DNA of 64,000 nt from NCBI GenBank assembly GCA_001600455.1, contig BCKC01000006.1, forward strand, positions 1,550,001-1,614,000, given 5' to 3'. This DNA is from Endocalyx cinctus. Taxonomy: Eukaryota; Ascomycota; Sordariomycetes; Amphisphaeriales; Apiosporaceae. Position 1 is the stretch's first letter; every line of letters starts with the position of its first letter. The position numbers were made by a program, and so were the translations under genes. Below, piece by piece: positions 21,701 to 34,305 of the stretch. The notes beneath the pieces are model-generated. The model saw only the letters and a list, made by a program, of their open reading frames with translations. It made no database searches and had not been told where the DNA came from.

Positions 21701-22811
21701 ATTTTCTTTTCCCTCTCTCTGTCTTCTAAAAATAGGAAATGAGCTGGACGTGGCGGAACATCAGGCTGACATACAAGTAAGCGCAACTTTAAAAGAAATA
21801 CTAGAATATGCTAGTATACACTTCTTCCGTCCCCCTCTTCATCCGTCAAATACGTGAATGATAGGAAAACTGGACGGAAAGTGGCCCCGGGCATGCCAGA
21901 CGAACGACTAAAACGCGGAATTACTGCCTGATTTTCCACCATGTGAAGAGTCATGACATGCATCCATGGATTCCCCCGCGAAAATAAACATATTGAAAAT
22001 AGAACGGTCACCTGTTTATGTCCAATTGCATATATTACTGGCCAGGTCATACCAAGAAGGATTTACGCTAAGGAACAGGTGGGTGTAATATACACGTGCG
22101 GTTGTAGTAGCATCCATACGTATTATAATTAGTGTCCACTCCAACTATGTGTACACGCTATGGAGATGCCGAAATCAACACGTACAAGCTGGACTAAATT
22201 CTAAATCGTAGAAGGGAAAATACCGAAGCAGCGGTTCCCATGCGTGATCTTGTGAGTATGCGACTTTTCATTCGTCACGCCCCTGCCTGAGGCTGATTCA
22301 GCTATACTACGGTGAGTATCGCGCACGCCTTGGCGAAGTAGGAGAATAAAAAAGGTGACATGGTTCATCCAGCAATAGGCCATTCCATTGTCACCATATG
22401 CTTGTATCGGCGAACACTCTGTATATGTACCAACAAGCTGCCCAAATGCGAAGCCATGTAATCCTTTCGGTTTTGGGGTTAAATTTGGAACCTGGTGGAA
22501 AGGTAATTGTGATATATGGCTTCAAGGGTGGTAGATCTTTAGAAACTCCACCGGATAGTTCTTGAGAATAAAACTGGACGGTAGCCCACGAGAGAGTGTG
22601 GAAAAAAAGAAAGAGAAGAGAAAATATGTATCATTATTTTTCTTTAGTCACTCTTTATTTTTTCGTTCTTTCTTTTCTTTTTGTTACGGCGATAATAAAA
22701 ATAATATAGGGCGGGCTTTGAGGTTCTCATCTACCCGAGATATAGAGCAGGATAAGAGCAGGATACTCATACCGAAACGAAGTCTTCCGAGACTCAATCC
22801 GAACCGACACA
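18786..22811. other. Long AT-rich gene desert
   Basis: About 4 kb without a recognisable gene. Contents seen: poly-A (near 19209-19221), a (TA)n run near 19302-19323, a CCTAGGTA-type site near 21555, and scattered short open frames (for example 20106-20306 and 21811-22050 on minus) with no coding bias. The last ~250 nt, with A/G- and T-rich stretches at 22598-22685, are the promoter/5' leader of the receptor gene. Confidence 0.6.
19302..19323. repeat. (TA)n microsatellite
   Basis: An uninterrupted alternation of T and A of about 22 nt within the desert. Confidence 0.8.
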
Positions 22812-24439
22812 ATGGCCAGTATTAACGACTTCAACCCCCCTCCTGCGTTGAATCCGGTATCCGACACTCTAAATCCCCTCCCGGCCAGCCATCGAGCCGG
22901 TCTCACAGCAGTTGCTATTTTAGGCACATTCAACGTTCTTTCAACATTCTCAATATTAACGTTCTTAGCTTACAAAATAATTCGATGGAAACTAAGAGCG
23001 TCTTCTCAGTGGCGCCGTCCATCCCGACAAGAGAGAGGGGCCGTCCTCACCGAGGACCTACAGCTGGGCATACTGTTTCGGCGAGGAACTACTCCCGTGC
23101 AGCGGGAGGCGCCTAAATCGAGACCACTTAACCAGTTTCTCTTTCTCGTCATCAATCTTTTTATGGCCGATCTCCAACAGGGGCTTGCCTTCATGATAAA
23201 CACCCGCTGGGTTGTAGAGGACAAGATCACCGTAGGTACCGGCACCTGCTTCGCCCAGGGCTGGTTCGTCTCCACGGGCGACTTATCTTCGAGCTTGTTC
23301 GCAACGACAATCGCGGTCCATACCTATCTCTGTCTCGCAAAAGGTTACAGGCCTCCACAGTGGTTGCTGTACACATGTGTTATCTTTCTTTGGACCTTTA
23401 ACTATGCCGTGGCCATTATCGGTATTGCGGTTACCGGTAATGGGCAAGAGCATGGTGGTTTTTATGTCCGGGCTGCAGCATGGTAAGCATTATTCACCCC
23501 TGTTATTGCCCCTACACCATGTTTAGCCTTTTTTTTTTTTTGGTCTCCTACTCAATTATGGAGAAAGCGCGATATATCCCTGTCTGGTAACGAGGATGAC
23601 GAAGCTCACGATTGAAATCTACTAGGTGTTGGATTGGCAATGACTATCAAGACCTTCGCCTTTGGCTGCATTATTTCTGGATCTTCATTTCGCTTGCATT
23701 AACGACCGTCTTGTACACCCTTACTTTCATTACCGTGAAGCTTCAGCACTCGCGACGCCTCCGGGCCGAAAGCCAGGGCTCCGATAATCATGATTCCCAG
23801 AGTCCCCCGACGGCCTCTTACGACCAACGAAAAGAAGAACTTGCCTTGTCAGGCTATCACCCGGCTTTCCTCGTCTACCCGTTCATTTATGTTATCTGCA
23901 CGGCTCCGCTAGCGATAGGCCGAATCATTGCCATGACCACGGCACCCGTCAGCGTCGAATACTTCTGCTTCGCGGGCGCCCTGATCGCGTCGAACGGGTG
24001 GATAGACGTTATCCTGTTTTCGACGACGCGCCATACCATCATCTTCGGGGATGAAGTAGACAACGAAGATACGGGCGCGGACACGTTCGCATTCATGAGA
24101 ACCCCTGTAGGGCGACGTTTCGGAAATGTTGTCTGGGTGCAAGGAGGGGCCCACGAAGAAGAAGGAAACGGCGACGGCAAGGGAAAGGGGAAGAAGACCC
24201 CGTGGAGATGGGGTCGAAAGAACAGCTCGTCGAAGAGAAACGACATAAGCTGGAACAACGGACCCGAAAGCGCTAGCCAAGAGTCATTAAGGAGACCGCA
24301 TGACTTGGAGAGCGGGATTCAAATGGACACGGTAACTTCAGTAGTCATCGAGACGGATCCGAGGCGGTCGGATCGGAAGTACCTTGAACCGTCGATATAT
24401 TCGACGGATACCGTGGATAAAGATATGGGGAGGTTATGA
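22812..24439 (+). CDS. Seven-TM G-protein-coupled receptor (Git3/cAMP-receptor-like)
   Basis: Exons 22812-23482 and 23626-24439 join across the W-C-W-I codons and give 494 residues. Seven hydrophobic segments can be counted: two N-terminal (about residues 31-54 and 100-125) separated by a basic ~45-residue first intracellular loop, then about 140-165, 178-205, 240-265, 300-325 and 333-355. A Cys before TM3 (GTGTCFAQGW) and the CWIGNDYQDLRLWLHYFWIF stretch before TM5 are typical of fungal receptors in the cAMP-receptor/Git3-like group, which sense nutrients or small molecules and act through G-alpha. The cytoplasmic tail of ~130 residues is rich in Gly/Lys and Ser, suitable for phosphorylation. 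Ligand and exact class cannot be told from sequence alone. Confidence 0.82.
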
Positions 24440-27251
24440 TATGCGCCTGTTTGAGAGGCATATTTTAAGCTATGTTTGGGAGGTGTTACGGAGAAGAAAA
24501 TCATTTCCTTATTACTACTGTCAGTCCCACATTATAGATATACCCGGACTTGAAAACATTGTCATGTCACGACCTTCTACGGTTTCTTTCTTTCTTTCTT
24601 TTCTTTTTCCTAAATTGGTATAGGATCTCTCATGTATACTCTACTATAAATGCATAAATACTGCATGCGTATACGTCAGCCATGTCCTAATTTTAATAGA
24701 TATTGATAAATACGATAGATAATCTATGGATAAAATGAAATATTGAAACCGTATCAAAGATTGTCGCTGCCAACGTTTTAATACATCTTGGTATTTATAC
24801 CAAGCTAAATTTTGTTGAAGAATTAATATTAACGAGCGATAAATGTATCCATATCCATACGGATCTATATATATTGGGAGATTGCCAAGAGAACGTGTGG
24901 CTGGGAATTTAAGATAACGAGTGGGAAGTTTAAAATTCGACACGAGTTACGTACGAGGGTATAATGAGATAATTGTTGAGATACCAATGTGGAGAATAAC
25001 CATATTTAAATAAATCTTGGCTTCATAAAGTCTGCCATTAATAGTAAATTTGATTCGTACCATGTAACAGATTTACCAAAGATCAAAAATGCCAAATAAT
25101 TAATAGATAAATCATAACTCGCAACCTTGGAAGTATACTACATACACGTACCATACATACTTACACCCATACCTAGGTACATAGGTAGTATAGCATCTAC
25201 TGGATATATCTAGGCAGCTAGGCAGCTTGGCTTACTTAGGACTTATTAGATATGAATAAGATTAATAAGACGCAAAAAAATACAGTATCGTATACAGTAT
25301 CGTATACAGTATTATCTTTCTTAATGATCTGACAACTTAGCATTTTATACGTACGACATACTGCGTTACGAGTTAAGGATATCGGAGTTGTACATATAGG
25401 TCCCCTATTCGTACTGTATTTATAATTATTCTCTCGGCTATCTATCGGATCTATCCAGTAACCATGGGGTTATTCATGGGGTCCATGAGTACTTGTGGAG
25501 TTATGCAAATGCCAACGAGGCCTTTACTGCGCAGTACTATGGTACGTACCTCGTACACCGCATACCAAGAACTCCGCAGCCCATTGACATTGTAACATTA
25601 CCAATCTCTCGCCAATCAAATGCCCACGTTGCCTCACATTTGCATCTCGTTATCTCGGCTTCCTTGGCTTTCTTGGCCAATTCAGATGATTTCCTTGGTG
25701 ATCTTCAAAGATAAGGACAGCATGATCTCGGCTGTACCTACCAGATGTTACCCTTCCACCCTTCCGCTCGCCGTTTGCCGCTGGGACAGTATAAAACGAA
25801 TGCTGATTCACCCAATGTTCCTGATCACTGGGTTTCCGCCTCATGCAAGGCAGTTAAATAAAATCCACATGGCCCTGGAAAGGATATGGGGTCGTAGACA
25901 AATCATACCAAATCATACCAATGCAAACGGTGCACTATGCGGATCTCCGTCGACCGCTTCTTCGCCTTTTTCTCGCTTCTCTCAGCTTTGAGCGGTTTTA
26001 CCTTTCCATGCTTTTCAAATCCCATAAGCTGAGTGATATTGTAATGTAAGGCAATGACGATCAGGAGTCATCTCGAATCTTTTTTTCCTGTCTGGGGGAA
26101 TATGTTTTCCGTCCCGTCGTCTCTCTTCAGCGTGTTAGATCTTCACAATCAGAGATTCGGAAAGTTATCAGATTACTCTCCCCCCCCCCATTTCTTTATG
26201 TTTATTTTGATGCGTTCATTTCCACGTACTATGTATATCTGAGCCTCAACATGTTTCATCTCGTGACCTCAACTCTAATGTCCCCAGTGTGCTCGGGCTT
26301 CGGACCCCGGTCACTTATTAACGTTATGTATAGTCGTATCTGGGTCTGAGTTACTACCATTTGGGAGCTTTGCCTTTCTCTGTGACGTTCCTGCGGGCTC
26401 GTGTAATTTAAAATAGGGGACTACGTATTTGCTATTCCCCGTAAAGATCTACGCACTGTTGCTTACTCTATCTCATGAATACAAAAATCCCCGGTCCTCC
26501 AGATCTTGGATTTTACTCACCTGGTTGATTTCATATATCATCTTCTGCACACCTATAAACTATAAACAGCTTACCTACCTACCTACTTGGTACTTTCTTG
26601 GATTTTCCTCTTCTCTTTCCCTCTTCTTCCCACACTACATCATTATTAATTAATATCAAGATTTTCTTGGGTGCTGCATATCATTTACTGCCCCGTCTCG
26701 GCATCTATCGGTAAAGAGAATTCACAGGAAAAGAAAAAGAAGCAAAAAAAAAGAGGGAAGCATCGATATTGAAAAGGAATGTTAACCCCCCTCGTACGTT
26801 CCTCGCACCATCACCTCAACGTAAAATAAGCATATTGCGGAGTCCGCCCGAGTTATCCCCAGCTTTGAAAGCATCCTTCTTGAAGGAAATCACCGACCTA
26901 CCCCTTTTCTCCAACAAGAATACCGGCCACCTCTTGTATCACATCGGACCACGCACGTGCGACGTAACGATTGTCATTAATTCGCGCATTGTTTCTCGTC
27001 ACTTTTCAGCCGTTACCACAAGCACAACCAAAAGCGTGCTGCCACCCTAGTCAAAAAAATGCCTCCCCCGCGTAAGTTTATATATTCACAAAGGTATATC
27101 CCTATGATCATATATAAGTTTCGAGAAAGATTTTGACTTGCCAAAAGAAGTGCATCCCGTTGCACATTTTTGCGCATGCCAAACTTGAGACCTAGAGATC
27201 TCGCGATCTAAAGATCTTTATACCATATGCCATATAATCACATTACTTACC
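24440..27251. other. AT-rich intergenic region
   Basis: About 2.8 kb. Contains TTTC-type runs right after the receptor gene (24585-24608), a CCTAGGTA/GGCAGCTAGGCAGC cluster at 25165-25240, a 12-bp tandem repeat at 25281-25312, a C9-10 run near 26181, and ACCTACCTACCTACTT at about 26573. Plus-strand frames at 25493-25991 and 26769-27050 are open but show no family or codon support. The last part is the carbonic-anhydrase promoter. Confidence 0.55.
25281..25312. repeat. 12-bp tandem repeat, 2.7 copies
   Basis: The unit tacagtatcgta is present twice exactly (25281-25292, 25293-25304), followed by tacagtat. Confidence 0.85.
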
Positions 27252-28188
27252 ATGTCTTCTTCTCCAGAGGACGCTTTCGCCTACGCCCTTAGCTCGAACC
27301 AGGCCTGGTCTGGTTATAAGAGTCATCAGAACCCAGACTTCTTCCCTAAACTATCATTAGGACAATCCCCCCAGATTTGTGAGTTGTCCCGATTTTATTC
27401 GTTATTTTCCCACATTATTTATTTTTCCGACTCTCTCTTTCGACCAATGTTATTTTTGGACTGGGGCCAAATCCGACAGGATTTGTGGAGGTTAGACACA
27501 TCCGGGATAATCTTTTGCCCTCGGTCCAGAACAAGCATTGTGCGAAGTGGAGAAAGAAATAACCTTATCTTGTTTGGATCTAACATTTGTTTCCTGAAAT
27601 GTTATAGTATGGCTTGGCTGCTCGGACTCTCGCTGTCCGGAAACGATACTCCTTGGCTTGCAGCCAGGTGACGTATTCGTACACCGCAACATCGCCAACA
27701 TCATCTCGCCGACCGATATCAACACGTCGGCGGTGATCGAATACGCCGTCGCGCAGCTAAAAGTGAAGCACGTGGTTTTGTGCGGTCACTCGGGCTGCGG
27801 TGGGGCCGCGGCAGCTCTGGGTAACGCCAGAGTTGGAGGCGTCCTCGACGTCTGGCTCACCCCGCTCAAGGCGATCCGAAACGCCAACAAAGAGGAATTG
27901 ATGTCGATCAGCGACGAAAAAGAGCGCGCGATACGCATCGCCGAGATGAACGTCGAGGCCGGCATCAAGGTGCTCATGGCCAACGACACGATCCAAGACG
28001 CTATACGCGAGAGGGGCCTGCAGGTGCACGGCACCCTCTTCGATATTGCCTCGGGCCGCATTCGCGATCTTGGTTACGGTACCGGCAAGCCCATGCCCAA
28101 CGGAAAGATGGACTCCAACGAAGTCGTCCGGGGCCGACACGCCATGCTCGTCTTCAGGGGCGGCGGGGCTGGCATGCAAGCTCAATAA
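27252..28188 (+). CDS. Beta-class carbonic anhydrase
   Basis: Exons 27252-27378 and 27608-28188 give 235 residues; the 229-nt intron (GTGAGT...TTATAG) is the longest I placed. Splicing rebuilds the family signature ILWLGCSDSR at the junction. Zinc ligands are C47, H103 and C106 (HSGC), and the D49-R51 dyad of the active site is present, as are the LQPGDVFVHRNIAN segment and the HxxCGG loop. The enzyme interconverts CO2 and bicarbonate. Its length and the lack of a targeting peptide (start MSSSPEDAF) suggest a cytosolic form similar to yeast Nce103 in role. It lies 1.1 kb upstream of the ornithine-cyclodeaminase-like gene on the same strand, but they are separate transcription units as far as can be seen. 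Confidence 0.93.
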
Positions 28189-29286
28189 ACAAAAAAAAAG
28201 AAAAAGAAAAAAAAAAGGCTATAAAAATATTTTTGTTTTCATCTTAACATTTTGCAATTTGATTGGAAAGTTTTATTTGTTTATTTTTTATTTGTTTACG
28301 TTTTGGTCTGCAGGGTATCTCAAATATGAAGCATCTACAAAAAAGTGTTTAATCTGAGCTTTGCTTGGATGGAGTTTTGTCAATAAATCCTCATAAAAGA
28401 TTATGATCAAGGATGGGATGGTTGGGTGAGCGATGGATGGTACGGCAAAGAAGGAAATTGTTAGGCATGCGGCGTTTTATGGAGGACGAAAGTTGTCGAT
28501 AACTAACGTGATATATAAGCATACATATATCCATCTATATATACCTATATACCTATATACCTGTCCCTTTTTAGGGTTTCAGGAAGATTGAAGAAATGAA
28601 ACATTCTCCAAAATATTTAATTTACTCCACGATGTTTTGCATATGGCGTACATATGTAGTCCACGGGTATGCTGTATTTCAGTAACAGATTACGAAGTAG
28701 GTGATGGCAGGTATTAACTGTAACATAGTAAGCTGGTTGCCCTATTTAGCCCTTTAAAGGTTCTAGACAGGCCTATAATTCAGTAGCTACCCCACTAGAT
28801 TACAGTGATACCTAGGTAGCTAGGTAATAGCATAAATTGTAACTTCGACGTCATTCATACGACTTACCTATTGGACAATTCCAAAAATATAATTAATTTA
28901 TGGCGGGGTAGCTTCTTGTCTGCTTTGATCCCTTCATCCCCTCCACGGTAGACTTTAGCCTTTACTAAATAAACTACATTTTTAATAAGAGACATTTCTT
29001 TTAAGATAACTATAAAGGGGGAGGGAGAGAGACAGTTAGACAGTGAGAGAGAGACAGAGTCAATGAGGAAGAAGTGGGAAAGTACACTCCTTATCAAATT
29101 TATGTATGATGTTATCTATCTTAGCGAGCTTCTGATAGCCAAACGTCATACGACTCAAAGAAAAAAAAAATCATATATGTATGCTCTCCACCAAGATAGA
29201 AGTCCAAGAAATCCCAAGATTCTTGTCTCAGCACACAGATAGCAAGGATTATATGTCAATACTAGCAAATATAATTTTATTCAATC
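28189..29286. other. Intergenic
   Basis: Carbonic-anhydrase 3' flank with A-rich and T-rich runs (28189-28300), a tatacctata repeat at about 28540-28562, a TACCTAGGTAGCTAGGTAA motif near 28809, and the promoter of the next gene. A GGGAGAGAGACAG stretch lies near 29020-29057. No gene was seen. Confidence 0.55.
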
Positions 29287-31010
29287 ATGTCTCTTACCGT
29301 TTTATCCGATGAAGAAGTTCTTCTATTACTAGAAAGCCTTAGTCTTGAAGAAGCTGAAGGGTTTTCAAGTACCCTCAAAGCCGCCCTCCATGAATATTCC
29401 ACAGGTACTCAGACAATAGAGTCTGGTCTAATTCATCAACCGCCAAGAACATCTGTCCATTCCAGTATTACAGGAGCTACGACTTTATTTATGCCATCTT
29501 CGAGTCCCATTGGCCATGGAGTGAAAGGTAATCAATAACCTATCCAATCAATTAGCAGAAATAGTGCATGGAACGGACTAACAAACGGCTTTCTTTTCTT
29601 TTTTCCTCGTTAGTCGTTACCACATCTGCACCATCGGACGATTCATCGTTACCTGCCATTTGGTCCACCGGCTCATTGGCCGTTTACTCTCCCGAGGGGA
29701 CGCCAATCGGATTTCTCCACGCGCAGACGCTAACCGCCTTCCGCACCGCCCTCGCCTCGAGCTGCCTCCTCACGAAGCGCGCGACGGTGCGGACGCTGAC
29801 CGTCTTCGGGTCCGGCCTGCAGGCGTACTGGCACATCCGATTAGCCCTGATGCTGCGGGGGAAGACGATTCGGGCCGTCAACGTGATCAACCGCCGGTTC
29901 AGCGACAACGCGAAGCAGATCCTTAAGAAGTTCTACGCCATACCGGCCGAGGTGAAGCGCCGCGAAGGGTGGGAGGAGGCCCAGTTTAGCGTCCTGACCC
30001 CCGGGTACGGCGAGTACGCCCGGCTGCAGAAGGACCACGTCCGCGCCGCCGACGTCATCTACTGCTGCACCCCGTCCAAGGACGAGCTGTTCGACGCGAC
30101 CATCCTGACGAGCCACGAGGGTCGTCGGAAGGGCAGGCTGATCGTCGCCGTCGGTAGCTACACGTCGGAGATGCGGGAATTGCCCACCGAGCTGCTCCGC
30201 AAGGCGACCAAGTCTCACGCCCCCGGACATATGCACTTTCATAAACATGCTACCGAGGGAGGCGTGATCGTGGTCGATACGCTGGACGGTGCGCTGAAAG
30301 AGGCCGGAGAAATCGTTGATGCCGGTTTACAGCCCAACCAGCTTGTTGAGTAAGTCATGCCGATTTATCGCTATCAAATATCCATTGCCTCTTTCTCCAA
30401 AAAAAAAAAAAAAACCCGTCTCAATAAAACGCATGAGCGGAAAGCTAATATAGTCTCAACCCGTTGTAGATTAGGCGAGCTAGCGATGATTCATAAATTA
30501 ACCCAAGCGGAGGACGAGTCCATCGCCTCGCGATCCTCGGCTGAAGATTCGTACTCGTACACATCTTCGATGACCGACTCGCTCGACAAGCTAGACCTAT
30601 CTTCGCCCACACCGGCTATGTCGTCGGTCTTCGGGGCCGAGTCGACGACTACGGCGTCGAGCAGCGAGAAAGCCGGCGAGAGCAGCAGCAAAGTCCCCTC
30701 CTCGCCCCTGAGCCCATCTCAGCCCCAACCCCACCGACGCAGCCGTAGCAGCGGCAGCGGTTTCTTCGGCAGTCACCGTCGCACATCTAGTCAAAACTCG
30801 GCCGACCGCCAGAAGCAGAACCGAGACGACCACCTGGCCCGGTGGCTCACGTCGGGAAATGTCATCTACAAGAGCGTCGGGCTCGGGCTCATGGACCTCG
30901 TCGTGGGTCTCGAGATCGTCAAGCTAGCGGGTAAGAGGGGCGTCGGTACCCGGATCGAGGGGTTTTCTGGTCCCGTAGGGCCCGACTCGGCGACTCCTTT
31001 GACCTTGTAG
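29287..31010 (+). CDS. Ornithine cyclodeaminase/mu-crystallin family protein
   Basis: Exons 29287-29527, 29614-30349 and 30470-31010 give 505 residues. The substrate-side segment PPRTSVHS...GATTLFMPS is in exon 1. The dinucleotide-binding fold with FGSGLQAYWHIRLAL follows in exon 2, and the conserved C-terminal helix segment GNVIYKSVGLGLMDL is at about 455-468. Family members are NAD(P)-dependent: ornithine to proline, or ketimine reduction; the true substrate here is unknown. An unusual ~110-residue Ser-rich, disordered block (about residues 337-446, with RRSRSSGSG and repeated SSS) is inserted between two conserved core segments, ELGELAMIHK and DHLARWLTSG. It stays in frame and lies inside exon 3. 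Bacterial members of ~320-350 residues lack it. Confidence 0.88.
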
Positions 31011-31795
31011 GACAGGGCCGGGAAGGAGCGCGAGGGCGGGAGAAGAGGGATCATGTGGGACTTGGAACCTTCAACAACGAGTGGGAAACTGAACGTTTCT
31101 CAGCATAAAGGACGAAAGAGCATGTGACGAGGATAAGACCTTGGGAATATTGTATATATGCATATGTTGAAGCGGTTTTTGTTTATATTAGTTAGAGACG
31201 GTTTTTATTACGGCACAGCGAGAAGATATAAAATAAGAGCGTAAATAGTTATTGTCACTGGACTACAATAAATACTGTATTATTATAATCTCTTCTATTA
31301 CAATAATGATTCCGACTGGTTATGTGATAGTTCGTATATATGTATTCAAGTCGAGGCCTACCCACAATAAGTGCATTTTCGTTGACAGCAGGAAAGGATG
31401 GCGAAATAAAAAAATTATATTTAACTGAAAAATAGTAGGAATAATATGATTCTGTGACTTCTCAATGCCATTTGAGTTCAATATTGATTATAAAAGTTAC
31501 ATGGTTTGCCTCATACACGTGTGTGCGTACGACTTAAAACTGAGTACTAAGAGTATACAATGTGATGCAAGAGTTTGTCCACCCCATTTGGTCTCAGAGA
31601 AAAAAAAGAAGCAAGTTTGCTCTTTTTTTCTTAAAACCCACTCGTAATCCTTCACCATTACCTCTTAATCATGCCATGCTTAATTCCAATCCAAATGTTC
31701 CAATCTCATCTCATACATTTCCATCAAAAATTGTGGTTTCAATATTTATTTTATCTCTTTTTATTTACGATTATTTTTTTCTGTGGTTCTTCAAA
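31011..31795. other. Convergent 3' intergenic
   Basis: Spacer between two convergent genes, AT-rich with stop codons in all frames apart from short open runs at 31465-31934 that are not supported. It holds both 3' UTRs. Confidence 0.6.
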
Positions 31796-33246
31796 CTACT
31801 CGGCCACCCATACGGCCGCCATACCCATACCGGTACCGACGCACATGCTCGTAACGCCTATCTTCTCCCCTCGCCTCCGGAGCTCGTACAGCAGGGTGCT
31901 GACCTGCCTGGCTCCGGTGCAACCTAAGGGGTGACCGAAAGCGATAGCGCCACCCTTGGGGTTGATCTTCTCGATGGGCAAGCCCAGCTCGTTAGCGCAC
32001 CAGAGGCACTGGCTAGCGAAGGCCTCGTTGATCTCGAAGATATCGACGTCGTCCTTGTTCAGGCCGGTAAGCTCGAAGACCTTGGGGATCGCCTTCCAGG
32101 GGCCGACGCCCATGAGCAGAGGCTTGACGCCGACGATGCTAGCGGCGACGAACTTGCCGAGGATGGGCTGGCCGAGCTTCTGGGCCGTCGAGCGCTTCAT
32201 GAGGAGCACGGCGGCGGCGCCGTCCGAGATCTGCGACGCGTTGCCGGCGTGGATGGAGCCGTCCTTGGCGAAGGCCGGGCGGATCTTGGACAGGCTCTCG
32301 GCCGTGATGCCGTCGCGGACGCCGTCGTCCTTCGCGACCGTGATCTCCTTGGTCTCGCCCGACTTGGGGTCCTCGAATTTCACGGTCAGCGGCTCGATCT
32401 CCTCGTCGAAGAGGCCGGCCGCCTGCGCCTTGACCGCCTTCTGGTAGCTCGAGGCCGCGAACGCGTCCTGGTCCGTCCGCTGGATGTTGCGCGCCTTGGC
32501 CATGTCTTCCGACAGCTTGCCCATGGGCACCTTGCAGTTGGCGGCTTCCGGGTGGGAATCGAGAAGTTCGGAGAACTCGCTTACGGCGGCGGGGCTGTAT
32601 TATTGGATAATTGGAAGAAATTAGATACGCTGTTTTATTTTATCTTTGCAGAAGGAGATAATAAAGAATTGAGAACATACCCGTAATGCAGACTCATGCT
32701 CTCGACGCCAGCGCCGATACCGACCTCAATCATGCCGGCCTTGATCTGGTTGGCGACGTCGACGCAAGCCTGCAGACCCGAAGAGCACTGTCGGTTGAGG
32801 GTTCGGACGGCGGCGGTTTCGGGTAGGCCGGCGACGAGGGCGGCGGCTCGCATCTCGGTGGCACCGCCTCCGGGAGCTAGTACCTCGCCGACGCAGACGT
32901 CTTCTACTAAGGATGGGTCAATCTTAGAACGGCGCAGGATACCCTTGAGCGCACCGGCCATTAGGTCGGCCGCGTGGGTGTCCTTGAAGCCACCCTTGCC
33001 ACCTTTGGTGAATGCGGTGCGAAGACATGCGGTTACGACGATCTGTTATTGACGACAAAGCGCATATTAGCATTTGATTCCTTTTCTCCCCTCTATTCAT
33101 TGTATATATTTTTCTTTTTGTTGTTTTACGGGTAGGATAGTTGAATAACGTACGTCGTCGGCATTCTTCTGTAGGATCTTATCACGAGCAGACTTGGAAC
33201 CGGTGAATTGACCGGAGATCTGTTGTAACCGTTCGACAGCTGCCAT
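31796..33246 (-). CDS. 3-ketoacyl-CoA thiolase, peroxisomal type
   Basis: Exons 33246-33154, 33042-32681 and 32594-31796 give 417 residues, the same size as yeast Pot1/Fox3. The catalytic residues are present: nucleophile C117 in NRQCSSGLQA, H373 in GHPLGCTGAR, and C403 in CVGTGMGMAAV; the NEAFASQ segment is also intact. The enzyme makes the last thiolytic cut of beta-oxidation, 3-ketoacyl-CoA to acetyl-CoA plus a shortened acyl-CoA. The first exon codes MAAVERLQQISGQF, whose RLQQISGQF fits the relaxed nine-residue PTS2 peroxisome signal, so import by Pex7 is likely; no C-terminal SKL-like signal (ends WVAE). It is convergent with the cyclodeaminase-like gene. Not a cytosolic acetoacetyl-CoA thiolase, judging by the N-terminus and the overall match to the Pot1 type. 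Confidence 0.93.
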
Positions 33247-34305
33247 TTTGATAATTGATGTTAGTAGGGTGTATTATTTCTTTGATTCGATGGAGTAAAT
33301 GCGTTGGGTGAAGTAAGAGGGTAAGATAGTTGAAAAGGTGAAAGGGGAAGAAAAGAGAGACGAGTTAGGAAGTATGCTTACCACCCATTTTTATTTCTGG
33401 ATTCCGAGTTATCCAAGGTATATATATGGAACTATGGATACAGTATAGATAATATACAATGTTCAAAAGCAGAAAAGATGATAATCTTGTCGAAGAAAGG
33501 AAGCGTATAAAAAGTCTTTACAGAAATAACGTGAATAAAACTCAAGAATTGGAATAACGAACCTCGGGATCACTGAATCGCTAAGAAATTAGAAACTACA
33601 GCTGTACCCGTGGATATGCGTTACAGCTGGGTAAGCTTTAACCGTACTGATGTCAATATTCTCCACTCAGCGCCGAGGTACGTATTTTAGAATAAATGAT
33701 TGGTTCATTTCGTACCGGATTTTCCAGTTGCTGGGGTAGTTGTGTTTAGTGTCTTTTTCACATGCCAAACGCCCCGAAAAGCTTCATTACGTACTGCACA
33801 TTACTTAAGTAGTCACCTACGCAGCTACGATACTGGTACTTATAGGTAACCTCCAGCGGGTTCAAGCCTATGATTGAAAGTCACGAGATTCGAAATACTC
33901 AATACTACGGTCCATCCATTACTACACTTTCACCTTCATGTGAGATTCATCCAAGTTATAATATCTTATATTATAGCCATGAAAGTAATATCAACTTTGT
34001 TACGATAAAAGAAGAGAAAGAATCAGAAAAAGAGAAAGAAAACAGCGTACCTCATTGCTGTTATTCATATTAAATCTACCACACCCAGACTGCCAGACTG
34101 TTTATCTCCGAACTAATTTCCGTATTTTCAACAGCATTCAAGACGATGTATCAGGTAGTAAGAAGGGTAAGATACGATCATGAAGTTACTTAAATATATA
34201 TATGATACCTAATGAGTGTAATATACACTATTGTTGCGTAACTGTGTGACTATTAATACGTGCCTTGTTCCCTTTAGTCAATCATTTGAAACATCAAAAT
34301 TCATA
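33247..34305. other. Divergent promoter region
   Basis: Spacer between thiolase (-) and acyltransferase (+). A GGTTCAAGCC box near 33859 resembles a tRNA B box but has no partner. AT-rich with short repeats of aaagagaaagaa at about 34012-34040. A frame before the acyltransferase ATG stays open back to 34231 but has no ATG, so it is leader. Confidence 0.5.

Noticed and set aside
21811..22050. 79-codon minus frame in the desert
   Set aside because: No context or domain; not distinguishable from chance.
27379..27607. Read-through of the 229-nt carbonic-anhydrase intron as coding
   Set aside because: The sequence is AT-rich and breaks the ILWLGCSDSR core; splicing restores it exactly.
31931..32686. 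251-codon plus-strand frame opposite the thiolase gene
   Set aside because: Antisense shadow: the minus frame has catalytic Cys/His motifs and proper splice sites.
33856..33875. GGTTCAAGCC, resembling a tRNA B box
   Set aside because: No A box or foldable cloverleaf upstream; a chance match in AT-rich DNA.
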